Assembly (NCBI RefSeq): GCF_963259705.1
Contig: NC_081841.1
Span: 34,065,358-34,129,357, forward strand
Direction of reading: 5' to 3'
Length of the DNA stretch: 64,000 nucleotides
DNA from: Myotis daubentonii
Lineage: Eukaryota; Chordata; Mammalia; Chiroptera; Vespertilionidae
Positions 34,396 to 47,464 of this stretch are shown piece by piece. The translations under genes and the position numbers were made by a program. The first letter of the stretch is position 1; each line of letters opens with the position of its first letter. The notes under the pieces were generated by a model, which was not told where the DNA came from, did not search any database, and saw only the letters and a list, made by a program, of their open reading frames with translations.

Positions 34396-36535
34396 GCACA
34401 ACTGTGTCCAATTGCAAATGTTGGTCTCCTCTCATCCCCATTAGTTTTGCTCTGCTTAAAGTCACCTCATGTAGCTGGCCAAAAGGATGAAAAGACATGG
34501 TATTTGTTTGAAATTAGAGAAAAAAAATAGAATGGGTAAAAATGCTCTAGACATGGAATTAAAGACCAAGAAGTTGCTTTAGAATTTATTAAGTTTTTTC
34601 ATTTTAAAGTGGAGAAACCTCGACCCAGTGAGATTAAGTAATTTGCCTACAATAAAATCAACACTGAAAGGATTTTCTAACAAATTTACAAGGAACTATG
34701 TAACTGTTCTTTGGAAGATGTTTATTTCATAAATTAGAACGTTGTTAATGAAATTTTGAAAAAAGCAATTTTCCAGGCACCTACAAAAGGTATGACATAA
34801 AAATAGTAAACATATTTTTACATTTCCTAAATAATGAAAATGTTTGTTTTATTTATATTTTTATTAATTGAGAGACATAAGCATTTAGGGATTATTCACA
34901 AAGTTGCACTAAAAACATTCTAATCCTGAAATGGCACTAAAACACATATACTTAATTTGAAACCATTAATTATTGTTTCCTCAGATTCAATACATAAATT
35001 GAGATCAGCCAGTCCTTTGGGATATGTCATTGATAATTCATATGTTATCCCGTGATTGAACTGGTCAACTCTTCCTTTTGAGATATCTGATATTTTAATA
35101 ACTTTTTTTCTGACTATAACCAATAAGTGGTTTATATTTTGATAAATGATGAAACATCTCTAATGGATTCATACCTAAGTCCACCTGTGAGTTTTAAAAC
35201 AGAATTATTCCATAACAGAACTAGAAGTGACTGGTAGAATTGTCTGTGTTGCAAACACTTACTACTGCTTTATGTTTTCAGAGTACAATCAATGCCAGGT
35301 TCAAGGTACAAACGTCAAAACGATATATTGTTTAAATTCAGGAATAAGAGTGAACTACTTTTACTTCCTATCATTTTAAAAAGAATTAGCAAGATTTGGA
35401 CAATGTTACTTGGGGGAGCAATTTTGTATATATATATATATATATAAAACTTCTGAAAGAACAAAATATCTAAATAAAATTTGTAAAACTGAAAAATTGC
35501 CTTTGCATATTTCTGTCAGAAATTATATGATACAAAAACATGTAGATACTTTGGAAAAATATTTTGCATAGACTAACTATCTCTCTAATTGTGACGCTAA
35601 GAATATAGAGGAGCTCAATAAAGAAACAATATCTAATCCAAATTTGATATTAACTAAGTACAACAATGTTATCTCCCTCAACATTTTTAAAATTCATCCA
35701 TATTGCTGTAAAGTAACATCACATAGTTAAAAGGATCAAAATAAAAGTTGGCTTAAATGAATTTAATTTTGGTATGCACTTGTACAGGCATATATAATTT
35801 TTATACATATTTGAAACTAATATTGTGAATACTAGTTCCCATTGTCTGTCTGTAGACTTTCCCCAGGACTATGGACTGTGTGTTGAAACTTTCAGTGTTT
35901 GAAGATCTGCTTCTTTGCCCTTTGAACTATAAGTCACTTTTGTTCCAAAATATTGTTTGCTACATCTTGATTGATCTGTGTGTTTTTGCATCCTCCCCAG
36001 GATCCCAGAACTATGCCACATTGCTTAAACCATGCAGAGCAAGCACAAATATTTGATAAGCAAAGCTGATTTTTCAAGTCATTGTGGGGGGAATAAATGG
36101 CATTTTCATACATCTCATTTTGATGGTTAAATTTGAGGGGGGCAGGGAAGAAAGATTGCCAAGGAAGCCAAAACAAACAAACAAAAAATTAAGGACATTG
36201 TATGTACTTGTACATATATAAATCAGGATTACCTTGGGTTGCTCTCTGTAATCATTAGGAGTAATATGCTTATTAACTTGTTAGTATAATCCACATGGCA
36301 TCAAAGTAAAACCCAATGATGGAATCAAGCAAAATCACAAAATGATCGTTTTCTCTCTTTACTCTAAGCTGAGCAAGGAGCCTTTCCAAATACTGTGAAC
36401 TCATTGGCTTCCCCATAAGTCTACAGAGCTCACGCTGCCATATAACTGGGAATCGAAGAGGTGAGGTCATTTCATCACTCCTTGCAAAAAAAAAATGCAA
36501 AACGTCTGCTAAAATCTGACTTCATTTGATTTACT
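34396..36535. other. AT-rich non-coding stretch
   Basis: A weak reversed MIR core (CCCAGTGAGATTAAGTAATT near 34625) and a TA run at 35427-35446 are the only items I can name. Confidence 0.45.
35427..35446. repeat. (TA)n run
   Basis: About 20 bases of TA dinucleotide. Confidence 0.9.
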
Positions 36536-38589
36536 CTCCAAGACTGTTTTTTATTAAATATGTTTGACTGCTATCTCTAATTAAATGTAGAATTAATTTT
36601 GGCAAACTAACCACAGATGCAGTTTATGTTCAATTTTATCAGACAGATTTATTTATAAGCTGTCAACTTCTTGAAAGACTTCATTTTGGAGCAGTTTTAA
36701 ATTGCTAACAGTAGCTGTAAATGGAGCTACTGTTCTCTGGAACACTAAAGGAAAAGTATGCTATAAATGTCCATTCCATCTGTGAGGAATCATAAAACAA
36801 TCACATTCCTTTATTTTTTTTTCCTCCTTAGGACCTTTATTAAATTAGTTCAACTCAATTAAAAATAACTTCAAAAACATTTCGGAGCCTTTTGTTTCAT
36901 GGAATAGTTGGAACTCTCTGCACGGAACGTCACCCTTTTAACTAATCCCTTTTAGTAAATGGAGGAGAATAGTCGTATTGTGACTTCAGACAGTGCTTTC
37001 AAGGGTCTCTACTGTACCGAATTGAGGTCACTGCGAGACAATGCTCAACACCCAGTAGCCATTCAAGCATTCTTCACAACTCTATCAAACGTGCCTTTCT
37101 TTCTCTACCCGCTTTCTCTCATGGCAAACTCCGAGGACAATGGAAAAGCCTCCAGCACCATTTATGGTCACCATATTTGCACATGACAAAGTCTATTCTT
37201 CCTGGTTTGCCAACTCCCTGTAAAAAGAATGAACCCTGGGATAGATTTTCCCACCATTACTGTTATTCAGGCTTACTTTGTGTTTAATTTTTTGGTTGTT
37301 GTTAGAGGGCTGGTACATGGCATTGGAGAAGCTGACTTACTATTTTCGTGCTTGTGTAACAAAGCAGAAACTGAATACAGACTTAACTAGGTCCCACTGC
37401 AGACTGCGTATGCATGATGGAGTGTACAATTTACTACAAAACAGAGACAAATGATGGAACTGGAATTACTATCCCTTGTCTTATTGTCGAGCATTAACAA
37501 TATTATAAAACTAACTGTTTGCCCATGAACTGCCATGTTTGTGCCCCACAAGCACTATTTAGTTTTGCTTGGGAATTTTTATGGCTGTAGCCACAAACAA
37601 ACAAAATCAATTGCTGTAAATTTTTTTTCTCTCACCAGGGCTGCTCTTTTAAAAAGAAAAAAAAAGAGAGAAAAGATGTATCCAGAGCATCATCCAGCAA
37701 ACAAAAAAGAAGAACACATATTCACAAGCTATAGAGTAAAGTTGTTACGAAGAAGATTTTGATTTTAATTAAGAATGGGATTTGTAGGACAATTAGTGAG
37801 ATGTAATATTCTTTGCAAGAAACAGTGCCCTTATTGGAAATACCATCTAAAATGAAATGGGGGCATTTGGAGCTGCATGGAGACTTATTTCTATGGGTTT
37901 CTACAGTTAATGAGAAGGAAAAATACAAGGAAAATGTAGATGCCTCACCTGATATATAGGAGTACAAATGTGTTTTGCCTGTTTTCTCACTTAATGTTTT
38001 ATCTTTATTTAACTCATAGATAGCTATGCTATTGTGATTTCAATCAAGCAGTCCTCTTATCATTAATACACGTTGTAAGTTATTTTTTCACAGTTGTTCT
38101 AAACCACTAATTATTAGGAATATACCTGATTTCATTTGATTATTTTACAAAACATAATAATAGATTTAATGATAAAATGGCAACAGACTTTATTTTGGAT
38201 ATACTCAGCTGCCCTAACATTAAAGAGAGGGCTTTTTCTCAAATATAGTACAGAATTTATATTATTCTTAAATTTTGGAATAACGATTTCCTTTATAGTA
38301 TATAAATTTTCATGTGTTCTGACAATTAAAAAAACACATTTCCTAATAAAAGGCCTGACAATTTCTCAAATAATTATTCAAATAATTATATAACAAAATT
38401 TTCATTTTTTCTTTCTATACACTACATATAAAACATTACAAAATGAATTTAGGAACTCCTTTTTTATAACAGATAGAAAAAAATATTAACAGTGACTATG
38501 CCATCAGATATGCTGTGAATTATAAAGACCAAGTATATACAATCAAGGTATGCAGTTTAAAACATGCATTGAGCACCAAATTCTGCAAT
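36536..38589. other. Repeat-poor non-coding stretch
   Basis: No transposons recognised over about 2 kb. The part 36540-37190 has a more even composition with several TAAT/ATTA sites and is a candidate for conserved non-coding DNA. The remainder is very AT-rich. Confidence 0.4.
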
Positions 38590-38715
38590 ATTTATGCCAC
38601 AGTATTTATTAAGCATATGCTATCTGCCAGGCATTGTGCCAAGCAATTATATACTACAATACACACGGAAGGTGTCTTAATGCAGCTTATAATATGATGG
38701 AAGACATACAACTAA
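38590..38715 (-). mobile_element. L2 3' end fragment, minus strand
   Basis: CAGTATTTATTAAGCATATG, TCTGCCAGGCATTGTGCCAA and TTAATGCAGCTTATAATATG follow the reversed L2 3' text ('tttattgagcacctactatgtgccaggcactgtgc...gagcttacaatctag'). Confidence 0.72.
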
Positions 38716-39630
38716 ACCAGAGTAGTCACTCCCACTGTGTGAAGGGCTGTAGATACCCACATAGGTATAAGATTTCTTTCATTTTACAAGTAGAACGCAA
38801 ATTCCCCCAGAACCATGTCAGGTAGGTTGAGTGTAGTTTATGGCAGCTATTGACTACCCATTTGAAAAGTATCATGGTAAGTGTATTAGGGCTGAGAGTG
38901 GAAAAACAAGAGTTTGCCTTGAGGAAGGGGTAGAGGAAGACTAAGAAGGAGCAAAACACAAACAAAAGGAAGCAGAAACATAGTGATTATAACAAGGACT
39001 ATTTAGTGGCCCATTATGTCTCTATTATTTAGTGAGGCTACTGATAGGGGATTAGTGCAGGATAAGTCTGGGAATCTAGATTGGGTCCTTGAGTGAGAGC
39101 CCTCAGTACCACTGACTGATATAGGAAACAACATAAAGCCAGAAAGAAATTGCAAGGCAACTTAGGATTTCATCTGAGAAGGGATGGGGTATGGTGTTTC
39201 TGCTGTGTCAAAGTAAAGGACGGATACACTAAAGTGAGAAAAAAAATCTGTGTGCTCTGGAAGCCAGAGATGGTGGCTGAGAAGAGGAAGGGAGTCAACA
39301 TGACCTCAAAGGTTGTACATCAGGCTGGCTGTCCCAATAAGATTGAGCTGTGTGAAATCGCCAACCTAATATATCCAAGCGATATTTCAATATTTGCTAG
39401 AGAGAGAAGAAAAGTCCAAGGAAAAAGATGTGGTTTGTTAGACTCAGGAAGCAGAAGGCTAAAGCAGAGTCAGAGATAGGATTCATACGGGTTCACAGTT
39501 AATTTCTTCAGTGGCCCTGAGAAATGAGAGTTCCTGCCTTTTTTCTCTAGTGTTAGCTGCAAAATACAATATATTTCATATTTTGTGTATCTTTCCAAGA
39601 CCTAACTTTCCTGATTTATTATTTTGCTTT
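38716..39630. other. Non-coding stretch, unassigned
   Basis: It has moderate GC. One frame of 109 codons (39150-39479, plus) has no recognisable domain and no supporting splice or promoter context. Confidence 0.4.
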
Positions 39631-39642
39631 TTCATTTTCCTT

Positions 39643-39850
39643 GTTTTAAAAATATATTTTTATTAATTTTATAGAAGAAGAGAAACAGAAACATTAATGA
39701 TGAGAGAAAATTACTGATTGGCTGCCTCCTGCACGCCCCTACTGGGGACAGAGCCCACAACCCCAGCAAGGGCATTGACTGGGAATTGAACCTGTGACCT
39801 CCTGGTTCATAAGTCAACAACGCTCAACCACTGAGCCACACCAGCCAGGC
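39643..39850 (-). mobile_element. Ves SINE, minus strand
   Basis: TTGGCTGCCTCCTGCACGCC in the middle and GAGCCACACCAGCCAGGC at the head complement. A duplication with one mismatch flanks it: TTCATTTTCCTT (39631-39642) and TTCATTGTCCTT (39851-39862). The A-rich tail reads as T-rich on plus. Confidence 0.94.
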
Positions 39851-40116
39851 TTCATTGTCCTTTAATGAAAGTTCCTAGGTGACAGTTTTTAAAATGAAAT
39901 TTCAGTTAAAAAAATAGTCCTCTATACATTTTATTTTAGAATACATATTAGAAAAATATGAAAAATAAAATATAAATGTGGAGATATTACCAATTCAAAC
40001 ATCTATATCCTACCAGTTACAATAACTGTGTGGTATTGTCAATTGTCATCATTAATTTCAAAATGGTTCTCCTAGTGCAGTTTCTAATCAGGTTCTACCT
40101 CCCATTTTATTCTATA

Positions 40117-40392
40117 CTAGAGGCCCTGCATATGCAATCATGCACAGGTAGGGTCCCTAGGCCTAGCCTGCAATAGGGCCATCTTCCGCCCACTCGCCAG
40201 TCCCCAGTCCCGCCCCGCTGCTACCCACCTGGTTCCCCATGGTTCCCCATTCGCCATGTTGCGATCGGAGCTTGAGGAAGGTTGTGGGGGTGGGGGGTGG
40301 GATGAGAGGTGGTCAGTGCACCTCATAGCAACTGGTTGAGCGGTCATTCCAGCTGTTATGCCATTATGGTCCTGGGCTTTTATTATATAGGA
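40117..40392 (-). mobile_element. HeliBat Helitron, short copy, minus strand
   Basis: On plus it begins CTAGAGGCCCTGCATATGC and ends TTTTATTATATAGGA, with A before (40116) and T after (40393). It is the shortest HeliBat here; the interior has been shortened and contains a G-rich stretch near 40283-40301. The 3' stem (GCATATGCAATCATGC) is imperfect. Confidence 0.9.
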
Positions 40393-40980
40393 TATCCAGT
40401 GGAAATGGAAAAGGTATATATTGCCTTTTAATAGCAGTCCCACTATAGATCATCCTATCCTATAAATATGCATGCTACCTTATTGTAAATGCTAAATCTT
40501 AACTATGGCTATCTTTCCCCTAATGAATAAGTCTTATATAATATCAATGAGGCCAAATGGAGGTTAAGTGTAATCACTTGGATATCTGCCTTACTCACTT
40601 TGCAACTACCTTGTGGAGAAAGTGTTGTGAACATCACACTTTCGTAATAATTATGTGAAACGGGGACTCTTTTCAAAATCCCCCAAGAACACTTGAAAAA
40701 GGAGCGTATGGGATGATAATAAAGATAGCAGACATACAGAGCCACCACTATCCTACCTGGCATCTTTGTTTGAAATAAAAGGATACCTTTTTTTGAGTGA
40801 CCTTGCCCAGCAAACAAGAGCATCTCCAGCAGAAAAGGTGCAAGGAGTGAATACCAACCCTAGTCATGACCCCCTATCCATGTCCTCTATCGGGCACCTT
40901 TGGGCCATGTCAAAACTACACTACAGAGTGGGGGGCCCTGGCTTACCACAGGCCAGGAACTCTGTTCTACGCCTTCCATG
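40393..40980. other. Non-coding stretch, unassigned
   Basis: No recognisable repeat. The reverse-strand 104-codon frame at 40509-40823 has no known protein content. Confidence 0.4.
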
Positions 40981-40984
40981 TGCG

Positions 40985-41142
40985 CTTCTTCCGTTAATGC
41001 CCACAAGAGCTCTTTGAATTAGGCACAATTATTGTGCCCATTTTACAGAGGTACACCACCTTGCCTAAGGTCATGGCTAGTCAGTAGAAGCATCAAAGTT
41101 GTCAGATGGGTATTCTGAACTCAGAACTCTCATTCTTAGTTA
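40985..41142 (-). mobile_element. MIR SINE, minus strand
   Basis: Reversed-MIR order on plus: AATTAGGCACAATTATTGTG, CCCATTTTACAGAGGTACAC, CTTGCCTAAGGTCATGGCTA and GGGTATTCTGAACTCAGAAC. Confidence 0.82.
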
Positions 41143-42010
41143 CAACGATTTATTGCAAGTATCATTATGTTACACCCAGATTTTCTTTACAGTTTTACAT
41201 AGTTATATGTTGCTAATTATTTGGCTATAATATACATGTGTGCTAGTGGTCATGGGCTGAAAAAATCCTAAATGTATACTATAATCTACTATTCCCTTAT
41301 CCAACAAATTCCTAATAAATGGGAGGAAGGTGTACATAGAAATAATTTTCACCAATGGTTTCACATTTGTCATATTTGAAAGAACAAATTCTTCATTTGA
41401 AAAACAAACAAATACCTTGGCATCGGCAGAAAAGAAAAACTATTAATTTGAAAATGGGTAATAAAATGAACTCTGAAAATATCCCTTTACCTGACACCCT
41501 ATTCAAAATAAAAGCTTAGTTAGCACAATTAAATTAGTAAAGAAAATTCCCAAAGGTAAGTTGTCCACACAGGCAAGTAAGCATAGGCTCAAAGAAAAGT
41601 ATTTGAATTACACTAAAAATATTTTACTTGGTAGTAAAATACTTTGTAAAGTATTTCTCAACTCAAACTAGTTTTGCCAAATCAAAAGTTTACTTTTGGG
41701 TGTTTAAGAAAGCCAAGAGTATTCAGAATGATTTCAAAACCATTTTACCTATTACTGTCTAGTTCCAAGGGAAGCATTGGCAAACACAATTTGGCTGTTA
41801 AGGGATAAAAAACACTGTGCAATTTTTTTTTATTGTCAAAATAAACCTTTAGTTAAGAAACTCCTGGTTGGCAACCATTTAAAACCTCTGAAGTATTTGG
41901 TAAAGTCAGTACATAATCTAGGTGGCATTGACTCTTAGAAACAACGTACAGAACTTGTAGAAATGCCACAGGAATAAAAACTTGATTTGCTTATTTTTAG
42001 GGTAATCTTA
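41143..42010. other. AT-rich non-coding stretch, unassigned
   Basis: Nothing recognisable. Confidence 0.5.
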
Positions 42011-42147
42011 AATTTATAGATCTTTTGGATTATTGAATTTAGTCAACAAGAAGAAGTAGCAGAGGAGGAGGAGAAAGAGCTAACTGCAATGCCTTAAGAC
42101 GAGTTTCAAAATATATCATTAGAGTTAGTTGGAAGGAGAAATTTCAG
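42011..42147. repeat. Local duplication, copy A (uninterrupted)
   Basis: Positions 42011-42088 match 43412-43489 with 4 mismatches in 78 bases, and 42114-42147 matches 43691-43724 with none in 34. The 25 bases between (42089-42113) are absent from copy B, which has an L1 tail there instead. Similarity stops at both edges. Confidence 0.9.
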
Positions 42148-43411
42148 AAATGATTTCCCAGGTACTGCTGTTTCAACCTCAAAACCAAACTTCAAAAATA
42201 ATGTTATTGTTTCATCTCTCATGACTCTTGCTTTCACTGTGGAACCCGAATGGTCTGATGGCCCCAGGAACTCATAACATTCAGGAAGAAAGTTATGCTT
42301 TTTTTTTTCTTTCTTTCTTAAAATCAGTCACTAAATACAAATCCACTAATGCTGGTGAGAATATCTAAACTCAGGCAACACTTAGCTGTCAAAGGCAAAA
42401 GCAGAATCAAATATTCAGGGTTTAGGATGTTGTATTCATTTATTCAATGATTGTTTTATCACAGTGATATTTCCAGAATATTTCTGAAAGTACCAAAGAC
42501 ACGGTTCCAAGATCATTAAACAAAACTGATATATAAATATCATAGTTTCACAAAATTTAAAGTGACCTGTTTTCTTAATTCTTTAAATAGACATCTAATT
42601 AACTTAATACCAAGAATTTCTGCATATGTGTCGACATGTTGGACACTAGAATATTACAACCACATGTTTATTATAACTAGCAAGTGTGTATTTTGGTCCT
42701 CTCTCTCCATATACATAATTTTAGAATTATTTTTATTATGTAATCAATACTGAAAATAATCACTTGCCTCTTGTAAATAGGCTGTTATTTATGAATAGTA
42801 AGACAAAAAATATGTTGACAAATTTTCAAAGAGATATGGCATGCTTTAAGTACAATACCCACCCTGCACATATATTTAAAAGAGTAATACAGAGTAATAT
42901 GAAGCAATACATATCTCATTTTTATTACTCATCTTTTCTGTTTTTACCTTATGTGTTTATTAAAGTGTACAAGGTAAAAGCAAACAAGTTTCAGGCAGAC
43001 TTACTTAGTTACCAGGTCTATGTGGGGTAGATTAATTTTATATCTTTGCTAAATTAATTTAAATGTCAGATTATGTGCTTCTTATTTTGCCTGACAGCAA
43101 ATACTCTGAAAAGGAATTATGAATGTTATATATTGGGGATCAATTAACTTCAAGTTAAGGTGCAAATCCCAATTATAATTTCTGAGATCATTTAATATAC
43201 TACTAGAGATAAAATATTTATAACTTGTGTGGGGAAATCACATTCTTCTTTTCTAGGAGCTAATTCTTAAATATGTTTCCTATGGTAAGTCTTCATTTTA
43301 AAATATTGAAAGAAGTTAATATTTAAAAATAGGCTGATCTAAATATTCACAGCCTCCATTTATTCAAACAACAAGCAAAATTAAAAGCATCTCTTGTTTC
43401 CCTCCTCTGCT
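42148..43411. other. AT-rich spacer between duplicate copies
   Basis: About 1.26 kb of AT-rich DNA without recognisable repeats. A T-run sits at 42299-42309. Small frames near 42562 and 42764 are of biased composition and not convincing. Confidence 0.45.
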
Positions 43412-43724
43412 AATTTATAGATCTTTGGGATTATAGAATTTAGTCAACAACAAGAAGTAGGAGAGGAGGAGGAGAAAGAGCTAACTGCATCGATCAGACC
43501 TTCAAACCTCAGAGGGAAGGCAGGAGAGGGTGGGGGTTAGGGGGAGAGATCAACCAAAGGACTTGTATGCATGCATATAAGCCTAACCAACGGACACAGA
43601 CACTGGGGGGATGAGTGCATGAGTAGTGGGTGGGGAGGCAATGGGGGGATAAGGACACATATCTAATACCTTAATTAATAAAGAAAAAAATATCATTAGA
43701 GTTAGTTGGAAGGAGAAATTTCAG
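43412..43724. repeat. Local duplication, copy B (split by an L1 tail)
   Basis: This is the partner of 42011-42147. The left arm 43412-43489 and right arm 43691-43724 are separated by 201 bases of L1-type sequence that replaces 25 bases present in copy A. Confidence 0.9.
43490..43690 (+). mobile_element. G-rich L1 3' end (bat L1 tail)
   Basis: It starts TCGATCAGACCTTCAAACCT, then a G-rich block, GATCAACCAAAGGACTTGTA, AACCAACGGACACAGACACT, a second G-rich block and AATACCTTAATTAATAAAG with an A-run. It matches 52868-53100 along its length and, in the middle, the older copy at 33130-33370. There is no target duplication; instead the site has lost 25 bases. Confidence 0.8.
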
Positions 43725-45395
43725 GGTTTCAGTGTAATGAAGAGAGAGACAGAGCTCTTTAGTCCTCACCGTTTTCCAAATAGTGAGTCTCTACTGACAT
43801 CTAGAAATGGGTCAAAAGCCAGGAGAAGGTACCTACATCCCCAGGAAAGCTGTGAGCAATGGATAAGAATCCCTGCCTTTATATTTTAAAAATATTAAAA
43901 GTATAGAGACCCCTTTCCATAAATATCACCTTTAAAAACAAAACAAAACAAAACAAGGATATATCAAAACAGGACTTCTGAATAAAATCATACTGATTTT
44001 ACATATTTCAACATCAATCTAATGGTGAATGTAAATTTTAGGGGATAAGGGCTCAATTTATAATTCTCTGAAATTATAAGCTCTGAATAAGCTGCCTCAG
44101 CAACTATCTATTTTTGTCATTTATATGATGTAGTATTTTTTTTCCATTTAAGACCAGTGTAGTATCACAATTGCTATTACCAAAAGCTGCCTGAGTGAGG
44201 TTTATGTAGACATTGAACTACCAAACCTTTCCATGCAAATCTGTTGAATCGGGAAAATAGAATAAAATACCAGTTGGTGAACAGGGAAGCACCAAGGGGA
44301 AAGACACATATGGATTTGATTACTTGAATATAAGTGAATGATCTCACAACCTAAAATTAATCAAGATATTCTGAGTGACTTATTTCACACAGAGGGCTAG
44401 TTGTAGTCTTCCTTCTATCTACCTACCCTCGAATCACCACTATTTCCAATGATTTGGTGTTCCCAGCCATATTTGAATATGGCTGTAGAGTCTTACATCA
44501 ATGAAACATCATCAAATCTCCTAAATCAGTCATTTTCAAACTTTACCATCTCAACACACTTGAGAAACATTATATGATCCTACTGGCAAATAGGGGCCCA
44601 TTATGGCAGTAAATCTTAATTAGGAAGATATATTTAAAAGAGAAGTATCATTTTTTAAAGTGCCTTCTTCATCCAGCCTTCTGAATCACACCCCATAGAA
44701 AGGTATCCTATAGTAGAGAATACTTGACTATTTCCTTAAGAATGAAAAAAAAAATGCTTATCAGTTTTCTGCCTGAGATACCTATAATGAAATTGCTGAT
44801 GACTCCTTAAAGAGAATTTAGATAAGAACAGTAATATACTCCTGGTTGCAAATGAAAAATATTGGTATTCATCCAAAAGTTAGTAATACATCTATATAAA
44901 AATATCCATACATTTTCAGAGGGTAAAAATATTAGTAAAGTGGGAAGATGGAAGAAATGTAACTTCTAGCTAATCATTAATTCCTTATTTTAGTCCTTGA
45001 TTCTAACAAATTCCTCCATCTACAGAAGAGAGAAGATTTTTTTTCTGCTTCATCTTAAAAAAACAAAGGATCGCTACTCCCTTCCCCCCAGGTTCCTACA
45101 TACAGTCTGTAAGTAAGATCCATCTGCATTCCAGTTGTCATTACAAATAATAGCTTTGCCAGATCCAGTCCCCTAAAATGATATATTGGAAAAGCTGGCA
45201 TGAATATATTAATGTCTTGCCATCTTAAAGAATAAGTGTTAGGTTTTGTATTTATATATGAATATTAGGGATTGATATAGGACTACACATATACTGTATA
45301 TGTCTTTATACATTCATGCACAAAATAACTAACCAAACAAGAAATTTAATTTTTAGTAAACATCTTAGTATATATCCTCCAGAACTATATTGTCA
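43725..45395. other. AT-rich non-coding stretch
   Basis: A possible decayed hAT near 44525-44575 (GTCATTTTCAAACTTTACCA, CACTTGAGAAACATTATATG) is too weak to call. No exons are seen. Confidence 0.45.
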
Positions 45396-45530
45396 TCTTT
45401 GATAAATGTGGGAAATTGAGGCACAGAAGTATCCTCTAGGTGATAACCAAACAGCATATGACAAAGAGCAGAAAGACTGGTAACATGCCCAGGCCTTATG
45501 TGCTCGCCTCTCTGGTCTAAACACCAGATT
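45396..45530 (-). mobile_element. MIR SINE fragment, minus strand
   Basis: GAAATTGAGGCACAGAAGTA followed by a decayed 'aaggtcacacagc' area and GCTCGCCTCTCTGGTCTAAA suggests a reversed MIR. Confidence 0.5.
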
Positions 45531-47464
45531 GCCATAAAGATTTCTATAAGGAGTTCTTTAAGATGAGACCCGAATAGTTAGAGTAAATGTAAGATGCATT
45601 CTGAATGTGGAAGTTCTCGGCTACTATATTTTCCGTCTCATTTCCTTTCCACAAGTGCTTTGTATAATAAAAGAGTTATAAGGTAGTTCTAATGGCTTTT
45701 TGCAGTTATTAAACCACCTCTATTATATAGGAAACGGAAAGCATGTAGGTACATAACCCTTCAATGAAAGGAATTAATACATAAGATCAGGTAGAACAAT
45801 TTAAACATAATGAATCAGTATGCCCGAAATAATACATTTTGACTAAATATTTTAGATGATTATCAGATACTATATTTGATTTTAAAATACTTGAAATCTC
45901 CAAAAATATTACCCCATTTTTTAAAAAAATGTATTTTTATTAAAAAATCTTAGTAAAATATTTCCACAACTTTTTACTTACTTAGATTTTTATTTTAAAG
46001 GAAAAAGCAAATCTGTAGTTTACAACTACTCTTTTCAGATTCTTAACTTCCAGCTCAGTGAAAGTGATCATTCGCCTCACTTTGAAATGATGTTGGCTAA
46101 TGAAAGGAAAGTGTAAACTCACATTCACTTATATTTCTACGTGATCACAAAGAACACTCCTGGAATAATAAAGTGTTCCTTTCTTACTGTTTGGTTAAAG
46201 ACCTCTTACTGAATCATCTCAAGTGCCCAAAGAGACATATATAATGCCAGTAGATGAGACAATCATATTATATAGTAGTATGATTTTCTGTAAAGAAAAT
46301 ACAAAATAACTATGTTCAAGGAGTCCCCTCAATGAAAAAGCATAGGAAAATATTTTTTAAAAGCATATCAAAATATTTTAATTTGGGTACATTAACATAT
46401 TTAGATTAAAATACACCCAAAAGATATACTTATTTTACTTTAAAAGTTTCATTATTTTTGTTAATGATTTAATGTTACTTCTACACTATCGATGTAGGAT
46501 AGACCAATATCTGTGCCCTGAGCACTTTCAGGGTATCGGCAGTACGCAGTGGCATCCGATCTGAGAGCAAATCATGAGGTAGTGGGGGACTGACATTTGG
46601 AGACGGAATAAATTACATGACACTGAAACATCTGAACTAGAGCTCCGAGCACTCTGGAGGATCTGGGGAGGGGCCAGCGAACACCTGACAAGCAGGACTG
46701 CTTTTTGTTTTTCAAGCCTACAAGTTGACAGAGAACTGTCAACACCTTATGGGAAAACCTGAAAAACATTCCGGTGAGCAGAAGTTCTGCTGCTGCATTG
46801 TCTTTACGTCCTCTCTTTTAATTGTCATTCAGAACAGTTTTGGGAAAAAAAAGCCCAAGTGCATTCTTAAGTTGGATCCTTTGTTCACATATTCAAAAAG
46901 GGAACCTGCACTGTGACATTGCCTGACAAGAAATCACAGTATTTCAGAAATGCTTGACTTCTCAGAGACATACACAACAGGTATAGGTGCTTTTCAAATA
47001 CCACCGGTCTTTTCTTTTAGCTGTCTTAATTAGTTTACACAATAAAGAGGAAGAGAATATGAACAGAATGTAACTCCATATTATAACAAAATTATGATGC
47101 ACTGTTATCATACACTGCATCAATTGTGTTGTACTGTTTAAAGCTAATGGCAAAATTTGAAATTTGAAAAGTTTCTAAAAGTACAAAATATAAATTAGAT
47201 ATGCACATGAAAAGAAGTATAAAGTTAATTGGGGATAAATTTTTATAATAAATTTTAATAAAACAGTCCAATAATGGGATGAGATAGACGCAAACGACAC
47301 AAATGATTTACTAGAAACAGGTAATCCGTGCTCATATTGACAATATAATATTTTTCTTTAAAAGAACCCAATAATTCAAGCTGTGACATATGGAACTCGT
47401 AGTTCAGTGGGGGCTTTTTGGAGCCATATAGTTATTTATTTTATTCTAACTCTTTTGAAATTTC
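45531..47464. other. Repeat-poor non-coding stretch
   Basis: I recognise no transposons. The part 46480-47060 is less AT-rich than its neighbours and looks structured, but frames are short on both strands. It is a candidate for conserved non-coding DNA. Confidence 0.4.

Noticed and set aside
44525..44720. Old hAT element
   Set aside because: Some end-like text is present, but the inverted ends and body could not be matched to a family.
45712..45732. Helitron 5' end (TATTATATAGGA)
   Set aside because: It resembles the reversed HeliBat end, but there is no CTAG 3' end or palindrome upstream at a plausible distance.
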